Shown here piece by piece: positions 1 to 5,388 of a stretch of 5,388 nt of DNA (position 1 is the stretch's first letter; every line of letters begins with the position of its first letter). The DNA is from Candidatus Aminicenantota bacterium (GTDB lineage: Bacteria; Acidobacteriota; Aminicenantia; Aminicenantales; Aminicenantaceae). Both the position numbers and the translations under genes were made by a program. The stretch covers positions 1-5,388 of the forward strand of contig SOIA01000244.1 of NCBI GenBank assembly GCA_004378665.1, written 5' to 3'. The notes under the pieces were generated by a model that had not been told where the DNA came from, made no database searches, and saw only the letters and a list, made by a program, of their open reading frames with translations.

Positions 1-1
1 T

Positions 2-79
2 TTAAATGACAAGATGATAGAGGCTATGGTTAGATTTTTAAATGACTTGACAGGTAGTCAAAAATCCGCTGAGGTCTGA
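2..79 (+). CDS. possible C-terminal end of an unrecognised protein (partial, 5' truncated)
   Basis: One frame is open from the window edge to a TGA at 77-79. It would encode 25 residues that begin LNDKMIEAMVRFLND and end GSQKSAEV. The first part looks like an amphipathic helix and the end like a polar tail, as is common at protein C-termini. The other two + frames hit stops at once or nearly so. An open run of only 25 codons is expected by chance fairly often, so the coding call is weak. Its codons (TTA, AGA, AAT) are more AT-rich than those of guaA. The sequence does not look like the end of GuaB, the usual partner of GuaA. If real, it is a same-strand neighbour ending 57 nt before guaA. No function can be assigned. 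Confidence 0.3.
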   Translation, partial: LNDKMIEAMVRFLNDLTGSQKSAEV

Positions 80-100
80 TTCCAACAAAATAAAAGAGGA

Positions 101-130
101 TTAGAAGCATCTTTAGTTTTGTGCTAAAAT
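101..130 (+). promoter_or_regulatory. putative extended -10 promoter of guaA
   Basis: TAAAAT at 125-130 matches five of six bases of the sigma-70 -10 consensus. It is preceded directly by TGC at 122-124, which forms an extended -10 (TGn). A poor -35 candidate, TTAGAA at 101-106, sits 18 bp upstream; an extended -10 can work with a weak -35. Transcription would be expected to start about 7 nt after the hexamer, at or within a base or two of the A of the guaA ATG at 137. The perfect TTGACA at 47-52 is too far upstream to pair with this -10. The call rests on the motif only. Confidence 0.5.
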
Positions 131-136
131 CTTTCC

Positions 137-1669
137 ATGAATAAGGTCGCCATCCTCGATTTTGGCTCCCAATACACTCAGCTAATCGCCCGAAAAATTC
201 GAGAGCAGGGAGTTTTCTCTAAGATTTTTCCTTTCAGCATTCGTCTCTCCAGGTTGAAGAGAGAGAAACCGGATGCCATCGTCCTCTCCGGAGGGCCCCA
301 GAGTGTCTACGGAAAGAATGCCCCCTTGATCTCCAGAGAGACATTCGAAATGGGGATTCCTGTTCTGGGCATCTGTTATGGGCTGCAGTTGATGGCCTAT
401 CTTCTCGGAGGGAAGGTGGTTCCCTCGAAAAAAAGGGAGTACGGATTTGCTTCGATGAAGGTTTTGGATAGAAATGGGATGCTTTCAGGAGTCAGGGATG
501 GGGGACAGGTCTGGATGAGTCACGGGGACAGAGTCGAGAAAGTTCCCCCTGGTTTTACTATAGCCGGGAAGACGGCCCACTGTGGTGTGGCTGTGATGGA
601 AGACCGGGAGAAGAAGTTCTTTGGCGTTCAGTTTCATCCGGAAGTGGTGCACACAAGGCAAGGCAAGAAGGTTCTGTCGAACTTTCTTTTTTCTCTTTCA
701 GGGCTACAGCCCGAATGGGGGATGGGTTCGTTCGTTGAACGCAAGGTCAAAGAGATCCGCCAGGAAGTCGGAAACGAGAAGGTCATCTGCGGGCTCAGCG
801 GCGGAGTCGACTCCCTCGTCACGTCCCTGCTCGTACAAAAGGCTGTCAAGGATAACCTTTTTTGCATATTTGTCGATAACGGCCTTTTGCGGAAAGGACA
901 GTACAGAGACCTGATGGATAAATTCAGGAAAAAATTATCCCTGAACGTGATTGGAGTTGAAGCGGCCCAGCAGTTTCTGGAAAAGCTCAGGGGAGTGACG
1001 TCCCCGGAGAGGAAGAGAAAGCTCATCGGCAAGACGTTCATCCGCATCTTTGAGGGGGAAGCGGAAAAGATCGGGGATGTTGGATTCCTGGCGCAAGGGA
1101 CGATCTATCCAGATGTGATCGAAAGCAATCCTGTCCGGGGGCCTTCGGATTCCATCAAATCTCACCACAACGTCGGAGGATTGCCGTCACGGATGATGTT
1201 CAGGCTGGTCGAACCTCTCAGGGAGCTCTTCAAGGATGAGGTGCGGGACCTAGCCAGGGAGCTGGGAGTGGACAGGGATTTTATCCTCCAGCATCCCTTT
1301 CCCGGACCCGGACTGGCCGTGAGAATAGTCGGAGATATCACTCCAGAGAGGATCAGGCTTTTACAGGAGGCAGATTCTGTCCTGATCGAGGAGATCAAAA
1401 AGGCCGGTATTTATCATAAATTGTGGCAGGCCTTTGTGGTGCTGCTCCCCGTGAAATCTGTCGGAGTCATGGGCGACCAGAGGACCTATCAGAGTGTGGT
1501 TGTGATCCGTCTCGTCCAGAGCGTGGATGGCATGACTGCCGATTGGTACCCAGCCGAAGCGAAGCTCTTATCCCGCATATCGAACAGGATCGTGAACGAG
1601 GTAGAAGGAGTCAACCGGGTCGTTTACGACGTCACCAGCAAACCGCCGGGAACCATAGAGTGGGAGTAG
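137..1669 (+). CDS. guaA: GMP synthase (glutamine-hydrolysing), GuaA
   Basis: Converts XMP, ATP and glutamine to GMP, the last step of de novo guanine nucleotide synthesis; a cytosolic enzyme. The 510-residue product is full length (E. coli GuaA is about 525). Residues 1-190 form a class I glutamine amidotransferase domain: nucleophile Cys80 in GICYG, and His167 and Glu169 in QFHPEV complete the triad. Residues about 195-385 are the N-type ATP pyrophosphatase domain with the P-loop SGGVDS at 221-226. Residues about 386-510 are the GMP-synthase dimerisation domain, with FPGPGLAVRI at 388-397 and the family ending TSKPPGTIEWE. No key residue is missing and there is no frameshift. The ATG is well bounded: an in-frame TAA lies at 125-127, and the conserved ILDFGSQYTQLIAR motif begins at residue 6. 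No Shine-Dalgarno sequence precedes it. dnaE follows 69 nt later on the same strand. Confidence 0.98.
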   Translation: MNKVAILDFGSQYTQLIARKIREQGVFSKIFPFSIRLSRLKREKPDAIVLSGGPQSVYGKNAPLISRETFEMGIPVLGICYGLQLMAYLLGGKVVPSKKREYGFASMKVLDRNGMLSGVRDGGQVWMSHGDRVEKVPPGFTIAGKTAHCGVAVMEDREKKFFGVQFHPEVVHTRQGKKVLSNFLFSLSGLQPEWGMGSFVERKVKEIRQEVGNEKVICGLSGGVDSLVTSLLVQKAVKDNLFCIFVDNGLLRKGQYRDLMDKFRKKLSLNVIGVEAAQQFLEKLRGVTSPERKRKLIGKTFIRIFEGEAEKIGDVGFLAQGTIYPDVIESNPVRGPSDSIKSHHNVGGLPSRMMFRLVEPLRELFKDEVRDLARELGVDRDFILQHPFPGPGLAVRIVGDITPERIRLLQEADSVLIEEIKKAGIYHKLWQAFVVLLPVKSVGVMGDQRTYQSVVVIRLVQSVDGMTADWYPAEAKLLSRISNRIVNEVEGVNRVVYDVTSKPPGTIEWE

Positions 1670-1672
1670 GGC

Positions 1673-1702
1673 AGAAAAAGCCCTTGGATGGATAGAAAAA
1701 GC
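1673..1702. repeat. 9-bp direct repeat AGAAAAAGC, two copies 21 bp apart
   Basis: AGAAAAAGC occurs exactly at 1673-1681 and 1694-1702, in the spacer just after the guaA stop. The 21-bp period is about two helical turns, so both copies face the same side of the DNA. This would suit a dimeric regulator, but A-rich repeats of this length also arise by chance. The repeat itself is certain; a function is not. Confidence 0.4.
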
Positions 1703-1714
1703 TTGATTGCAAGC
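1701..1714. other. small perfect dyad between guaA and dnaE
   Basis: GCTTG at 1701-1705 and CAAGC at 1710-1714 are perfect inverted repeats around the loop ATTG. The stem is only 5 bp. On the + strand no T-run follows, so it is not a convincing terminator for guaA. Read on the - strand it is followed by TTTTTC and so resembles a weak intrinsic terminator in that direction, but no - strand gene is seen that would need one. The dyad overlaps the end of the second AGAAAAAGC copy. Confidence 0.25.
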
Positions 1715-1722
1715 CGCATGAA

Positions 1723-1728
1723 TAGAAT
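1723..1728 (+). promoter_or_regulatory. possible -10 hexamer just upstream of dnaE
   Basis: TAGAAT matches the -10 consensus at five of six positions and ends 10 nt before the dnaE ATG, so a start here would leave only a few leader bases. The nearest -35-like hexamer, TTGATT at 1703-1708, is 14 bp away, shorter than the usual 16-18 bp, and there is no exact TGn extension. It could be a weak local promoter for dnaE or chance. Co-transcription from guaA remains possible, because no + strand terminator is visible in the 69-nt spacer. Confidence 0.2.
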
Positions 1729-1738
1729 GTGAACTGAG

Positions 1739-4700
1739 ATGGAACTGACGTTTATTCACCTCCACAACCATTCGGAATTCAGTATCCTGGATGGGGCCCT
1801 GAAGATCGCGGTGCTGGTCGATGCCGCCTACCAGAACAACATGCCTGCTGTGGCCCTGACAGACCACGGGAATATTTTCGGAGCTGTGGGCTTTTTCAAA
1901 CAGGCCAAGGAGAAGGGAGTCAAACCGATCCTGGGCTGTGAGATCTACGTGGCCCCCAAAAGCCGGTTTGATAAAAAAGCCAGCAGTAAACATCCTGCCC
2001 ATTTTCATCTGGTTTTGCTGGTCAAGAATGAGACCGGATATCGAAACCTCTGCCATCTGATCACCAAGGCCTATTTAGAGGGATTCTATTACAGGCCACG
2101 GATCGATAAGGAACTCCTGGCTCAGCATGCAGAAGGATTGATCGGGCTGTCCGGATGCCTGAAAGGAGAAGTCAGTCATTTCCTGAGCCTGGGACAGGAG
2201 GAGATGGCGGAAGAGGCTGCACGCGAGTACGCATCAATTTTTTCTAACGACAGTTTCTACATCGAGATCCAGGATCATGGGATGGAGGAGCAGAAGGAAG
2301 TCAATCCCATGCTGATCCGGCTGGCGAAGAAGCTGGCTCTTCCGTTGGTTGCGACGAATGATGTCCATTACTTCTCCAAGGATGATGCGGAGATCCAGGA
2401 TGTTCTCCTCTGCGTCCAGACCAACAAGAAGGTGACAGATCAGGACAGGATTCGATTCGGGTCGAATGAGTTTTATTTCAAAACGAGCGCCGAGATGATC
2501 GAGCTTTTTGGTGAAACACCGGAAGCCATCCAGAACACGGCCAAGATCGCAGCCGAGTGCAATTTTGAATTCCCAGCCTCCCAGTATTTCCTCCCCCAGT
2601 ACAAACCCCCTAAAGGCGTATCTCTGGAGGAGCATTTTGAACAAGTGGTCAAAGAGGGATTCCAAGCACAGATGGAGCACATCAAAAAGAGCAAGGGAAA
2701 GAAAGAGTCTCCCGAAAGCCTGGATGAGTACGAGGAGCGGTTGGAGAGAGAGATCAGACTCGTAAAGGAAATGGGATTTGAGGGCTATTTTTTGATCGTC
2801 TGGGATCTGGTCAAGATGGCCAAGGACAATGATATCCCCGTGGGCCCTGGAAGGGGATCAGTGGCCGGGAGTCTGCTGGCTTACAGCCTGGGGATCACAG
2901 ATATTGACCCGCTAGAGTATGACCTTTTGTTTGAAAGATTCCTCAATCCTGAACGGATAAGCCTGCCGGATATTGACATCGATTTTTGCGGAAGACGCAG
3001 GGATGAAATTCTGTCCTACGTGACAAAAAAATACGGCCAGGAAAACGTCTGTCAAATCATCACTTTCGGAACGATGGCCGCCCGCGCTTCGGTCAGGGAT
3101 GTCGGAAGAGCTCTTGAAGTCCCTCTCCCCGAGGTGGACAAGATCGCCAAAATGATCCCTCCGTTTGGACCGGAAGCCTCTATTGAAGGCGCCCTAAAGA
3201 AAATCCCTCAACTGAAGGAAATGAGGGACAAGGATACCAAGATCGCCCATCTCCTCTCTGTCGCTCAAAAGCTGGAAGGGCAGGTTCGTCATCCCTCGAT
3301 CCATGCCGCCGGGATCGTCATCACTCCGAAGCCGCTGGTGGAGTTCATGCCCCTGTATCAGTCCGTCAGGGGGGAGGTGACCACTCAGTTCCCGATGCAG
3401 GATATCGAAGCCATTGGATTGCTCAAGATGGACCTTCTCGGCCTGCGCAACCTCACCGTCATCAAGGACACGGTGGACCTCGTAGAGGAAGAGACGGGCG
3501 AGAGGATAGACCTGAAGAACATCCCGCTGGATGATAAAAAAACATTCGAGATCTTCAAGGCCGGGAATACAGACGGCGTCTTTCAGTTTGAAAGCCCTGG
3601 CATGAAGGACCTTCTCAGGAATTTTAAGCCCGAGAGCTTTCGCGACCTGATCGCCTTGAATGCACTCTACCGGCCAGGTCCTCTCAAGAGCGGAATGACC
3701 GGTGAGTTTATTAAATGCAAAAACCATCCCGGCCGGGTCAGTTACGAATGTCCGGAATTAGAGCCGATCCTGAAGGAGACTCAAGGCTTGATCGTGTATC
3801 AGGAGCAGGTGATGCAGATCGCAACCGAGTTGGCGGGGTTTTCCATGGCCGAAGCGGACATCTTGCGCAAAGCCATGGGAAAGAAAGTGACGGGTATGAT
3901 GAAGGCGCAGAAACAGAGGTTCATCCAGGGAGCCAAGAAGAAGGGCCTCAGCCAGGCCAAGGCCAACAAGATCTTCGACCAGATCAATTATTTTGCAGGC
4001 TACGGATTCAATAAATCCCACAGCGCCGCCTACGCTTACCTGGCCTACCGCACCGCTTATTTAAAAGCCCATTATCCCGTGAATTTTCTGGCAGCGCTGT
4101 TGACATCGGAGGCAGAAAGAGGCGTCACTGCTCAGGTGGTCAAGTATATCAATGAAGCTGAGGGGATGGGGATCAAAGTCCTTCCCCCGGATATCAACCA
4201 GAGCGATTTCAATTTTACGGTGCACAAAGATGCTATCCGGTTTGGCCTCTCGGCGGTAAAAAATGTTGGTGAAAATGCGGTCCGGGGTTTACTGGAGGCC
4301 CGGAAGAAGCGGGGAAAATTCGCGTCCCCGTTTGATATCTGTGAAGATGCGGACCCGAAGGTCTTGAACCGCAAGGTGATTGAAAGCTTGATCAAAGCGG
4401 GCGCCTTTGACTCATTGGGATGGAAGAGGTCGCAGCTCTTTCACCTGATCGATTATATGATCGAGTATGCCCATGTGATACAAAAGTTCAGGGCGTCCAA
4501 GCAGAATTTCCTTTTTGGCAGCAGTCAAATTGAACCTCCTGAAATTCCCGCCGAAGTCAGGGAGATGCCTGAATGGGACAAATCTCTTTCCCTCTCTTAT
4601 GAGAAGGATGCTCTGGGATTTTACATCACAGGCCATCCTCTGGCCGAATTCGGGAAGCAGCTCAAAAAGCTTGTCTCCCATCCGATAAGCCAGTTGGATG

Positions 4701-5218
4701 ATGAGAAGGATTTCAACAGGGAGATAAGAGTCGCGGGGATCATATCCTCTGTGAAGCCGCTCAAAACCAGGAAAGATGAGAGAATGGCCACTTTTATCCT
4801 GGAGGACATGAGCGGTCGGATAGAGGTCGTGGCTTTTCCGGAAAACTACAAGAAATACTATGACACACTCGGGGAAGACCAGCTCGTTTGGGTCAAAGGG
4901 AAATTTTTAGGAGAGGGAGAAAGCCGGAAGATTCATCTTCTCCATATACTGCCGTTGGCTGAAGCTTTCCAAAAGCAGGCGAAGCGGGTCGTGCTGAGAA
5001 TTTTTCTTCCGGGGATCGAGGAATCCGTCTTCGAAGAGCTAAAAGGCATGCTGGACCAGAATCGGGGGAGCTGCCCGGTGTATTTCGAGCTGGAAACTCC
5101 CCATTCCTACCGGATGATCGTCGAAGCCGGAGAGATTCCAGGGATTACCCTTTCAGAAGATCTGACAAAAAAAATCGAGAACCTCCTGGGCGAAGACTCC
5201 GTCTTCATCGAGTATTGA
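1739..5218 (+). CDS. dnaE: DNA polymerase III alpha subunit, DnaE-type replicase
   Basis: Catalytic chain of the replicative DNA polymerase III holoenzyme. At 1159 residues it is almost exactly the length of E. coli DnaE (1160). An N-terminal PHP domain (about 4-275) keeps HLHNH at 7-11, Asp18, TDHGN at 41-45, GCE at 66-68, SGC at 138-140 and NDVH at 207-210. The C-family polymerase core (about 340-850) has GPGRGS at 369-374, catalytic Asp413 and Asp415 in PDIDIDFC, and Asp565 in KMDLLGLR. A helix-hairpin-helix region lies near 870-900. QNFLF at 922-926 fits the QxxLF beta-clamp-binding motif. An OB fold (about 995-1075) and a tau-binding-type C-terminal domain follow. No inserted exonuclease (PolC type) and no intein are seen. 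The ATG is bounded by an in-frame TGA at 1730-1732 and by the PHP motif starting at residue 7. No Shine-Dalgarno sequence lies at normal distance; GAG directly abuts the ATG. It is downstream of guaA on the same strand. Confidence 0.98.
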   Translation: MELTFIHLHNHSEFSILDGALKIAVLVDAAYQNNMPAVALTDHGNIFGAVGFFKQAKEKGVKPILGCEIYVAPKSRFDKKASSKHPAHFHLVLLVKNETGYRNLCHLITKAYLEGFYYRPRIDKELLAQHAEGLIGLSGCLKGEVSHFLSLGQEEMAEEAAREYASIFSNDSFYIEIQDHGMEEQKEVNPMLIRLAKKLALPLVATNDVHYFSKDDAEIQDVLLCVQTNKKVTDQDRIRFGSNEFYFKTSAEMIELFGETPEAIQNTAKIAAECNFEFPASQYFLPQYKPPKGVSLEEHFEQVVKEGFQAQMEHIKKSKGKKESPESLDEYEERLEREIRLVKEMGFEGYFLIVWDLVKMAKDNDIPVGPGRGSVAGSLLAYSLGITDIDPLEYDLLFERFLNPERISLPDIDIDFCGRRRDEILSYVTKKYGQENVCQIITFGTMAARASVRDVGRALEVPLPEVDKIAKMIPPFGPEASIEGALKKIPQLKEMRDKDTKIAHLLSVAQKLEGQVRHPSIHAAGIVITPKPLVEFMPLYQSVRGEVTTQFPMQDIEAIGLLKMDLLGLRNLTVIKDTVDLVEEETGERIDLKNIPLDDKKTFEIFKAGNTDGVFQFESPGMKDLLRNFKPESFRDLIALNALYRPGPLKSGMTGEFIKCKNHPGRVSYECPELEPILKETQGLIVYQEQVMQIATELAGFSMAEADILRKAMGKKVTGMMKAQKQRFIQGAKKKGLSQAKANKIFDQINYFAGYGFNKSHSAAYAYLAYRTAYLKAHYPVNFLAALLTSEAERGVTAQVVKYINEAEGMGIKVLPPDINQSDFNFTVHKDAIRFGLSAVKNVGENAVRGLLEARKKRGKFASPFDICEDADPKVLNRKVIESLIKAGAFDSLGWKRSQLFHLIDYMIEYAHVIQKFRASKQNFLFGSSQIEPPEIPAEVREMPEWDKSLSLSYEKDALGFYITGHPLAEFGKQLKKLVSHPISQLDDEKDFNREIRVAGIISSVKPLKTRKDERMATFILEDMSGRIEVVAFPENYKKYYDTLGEDQLVWVKGKFLGEGESRKIHLLHILPLAEAFQKQAKRVVLRIFLPGIEESVFEELKGMLDQNRGSCPVYFELETPHSYRMIVEAGEIPGITLSEDLTKKIENLLGEDSVFIEY

Positions 5219-5254
5219 TCGGGGGTCCTGGGTTGGAATAAAAATAAGGAAAAA

Positions 5255-5282
5255 TTGTCTGCAAATTGTTAAAATATACACT
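5255..5282 (+). promoter_or_regulatory. putative promoter for the gene after dnaE
   Basis: TAAAAT at 5270-5275 is preceded by TGT at 5267-5269, giving the same TGn-TAAAAT extended -10 form as upstream of guaA. No good -35 sits 16-18 bp before it; A-rich DNA at about 5238-5254 lies upstream and might help as an UP-like tract. The start would be near 5282, about 69 nt before the ATG at 5351. An overlapping alternative is TTGTCT (5255-5260) with TACACT (5277-5282) at a 16-bp spacing, four of six matches each. The call is motif-based only. Confidence 0.45.
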
Positions 5283-5284
5283 CC

Positions 5285-5334
5285 TTTAGGCCTTGTCCCA
5301 GGAATTGAGAGTGGGATGAGGACATAAGCCTGAA
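5285..5334 (+). promoter_or_regulatory. predicted structured 5' leader hairpin of the downstream gene
   Basis: CCTTGTCCCA at 5291-5300 can pair with TGGGATGAGG at 5312-5321 in a continuous 10-bp stem (eight Watson-Crick and two G-U pairs) around an 11-nt loop. Outside it, 5285-5290 can pair with 5329-5334 (six pairs, one G-U), leaving a 7-nt bulge at 5322-5328. No U-run follows, so it does not look like an intrinsic terminator for dnaE. It starts almost at the predicted transcription start and ends 16 nt before the ATG at 5351, which suits a leader structure. I do not recognise it as a known riboswitch, and no T-box sequence is seen. Pairing was judged by eye without energies. Confidence 0.4.
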
Positions 5335-5350
5335 AAATTTGGATTGCACG

Positions 5351-5388
5351 ATGAAGAACAAACGCATTCTTGAGAAAGCGTACGACCC
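5351..5388 (+). CDS. start of a truncated gene, possibly valyl-tRNA synthetase
   Basis: An ATG at 5351 opens a frame that runs off the window end and encodes MKNKRILEKAYDP. Many valyl-tRNA synthetases begin with a short basic or polar lead followed by a K-x-YDP motif, before the helix that leads into the Rossmann catalytic domain. KAYDP fits that pattern, but five residues cannot prove it and the diagnostic HIGH and KMSKS motifs would lie outside the window. GGA at 5341-5343 is a weak ribosome-binding candidate 7 nt before the ATG. The frame is open back to a TGA at 5306-5308, so TTG at 5339 or CTG at 5330 are less likely starts; GAGG at 5318-5321 would be well spaced for CTG. It follows dnaE by 132 nt on the same strand and appears to have its own promoter. 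Confidence 0.45.
   Translation, partial: MKNKRILEKAYD

Noticed and set aside
47..52. Perfect -35 hexamer TTGACA
   Set aside because: No -10-like hexamer lies 16-18 bp downstream (the bases there are GC-rich, around CTGAGGTC), and it is far too distant from the TAAAAT at 125-130.
634..1398. Several 77-137 codon open frames on both strands inside guaA
   Set aside because: All lie within conserved GuaA catalytic regions and have compositions typical of out-of-frame translation.
1701..1714. Intrinsic terminator of guaA
   Set aside because: The stem is only 5 bp and no T-run follows on the + strand; the A-run lies before the stem, so it would only suit the opposite strand.
1568..2056. 162-codon open frame on the - strand across the guaA-dnaE junction
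   Set aside because: It overlaps the conserved ends of two certain genes, has no recognisable motif, and is what antisense reading of such coding sequence often gives.
3025..3031. A7 run in dnaE as a programmed frameshift site
   Set aside because: There is no family precedent for frameshifting in dnaE (it occurs in dnaX), no clear stimulatory element was seen, and the reading frame continues intact through conserved motifs.
3194..3727. 177-codon open frame on the - strand inside dnaE
   Set aside because: It lies fully opposite the conserved polymerase core, shows no family features, and is best explained as a shadow of dnaE codon use.
5219..5350. Intrinsic terminator of dnaE
   Set aside because: The only strong hairpin (5285-5334) is followed by A bases and just three T bases, and it lies after a promoter-like element, so a leader structure fits better.
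5282..5350. T-box or amino-acid leader peptide for a synthetase gene
   Set aside because: The leader is too short for a T-box and lacks the conserved T-box sequence; the tiny ATG frame at 5316 encodes only three residues with no valine.

Overview
This window is a housekeeping segment of a bacterial chromosome with roughly balanced base composition. It holds two complete genes on the + strand: guaA (GMP synthetase, 137-1669) and dnaE (DNA polymerase III alpha subunit, 1739-5218). An incomplete reading frame lies at each edge. The single-chain GuaA and the DnaE-type (not PolC-type) replicase with a full PHP motif set are clearly bacterial. The sequence alone does not fix the phylum. A deltaproteobacterial or Acidobacteria/Aminicenantes-like lineage would fit the general protein style, but that is an impression and not a result.

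Layout: positions 2-79 may be the last 25 codons of an unrecognised upstream gene. Positions 80-136 are a short, AT-richer spacer with an extended -10 element (TGC-TAAAAT) ending 6 nt before the guaA ATG. guaA then has no Shine-Dalgarno sequence, which suggests a leaderless or nearly leaderless mRNA. A 69-nt spacer (1670-1738) contains a 9-bp direct repeat, a small perfect dyad and a TAGAAT hexamer, but no convincing terminator. dnaE may therefore be co-transcribed with guaA, served by its own weak promoter, or both. The spacer after dnaE (5219-5350) is AT-rich, with a second extended -10 (TGT-TAAAAT). It is followed by an imperfect but long hairpin that would form the 5' leader of the next gene. 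That gene starts at 5351 and is cut off after 13 residues (MKNKRILEKAYDP). The KAYDP ending resembles the N-terminus of valyl-tRNA synthetases, but this is tentative.

How the genes relate: guaA makes GMP, a precursor for GTP and dGTP, and dnaE polymerises dNTPs at the replication fork. Their linkage is a same-strand housekeeping arrangement, and a direct regulatory link is only inference. I found no mobile element, CRISPR array, tRNA, rRNA, phage gene or defence gene, and no evidence for a new multi-gene system. The points most worth checking are the leaderless-looking guaA start, the intact PHP site of DnaE, and the structured leader after dnaE.
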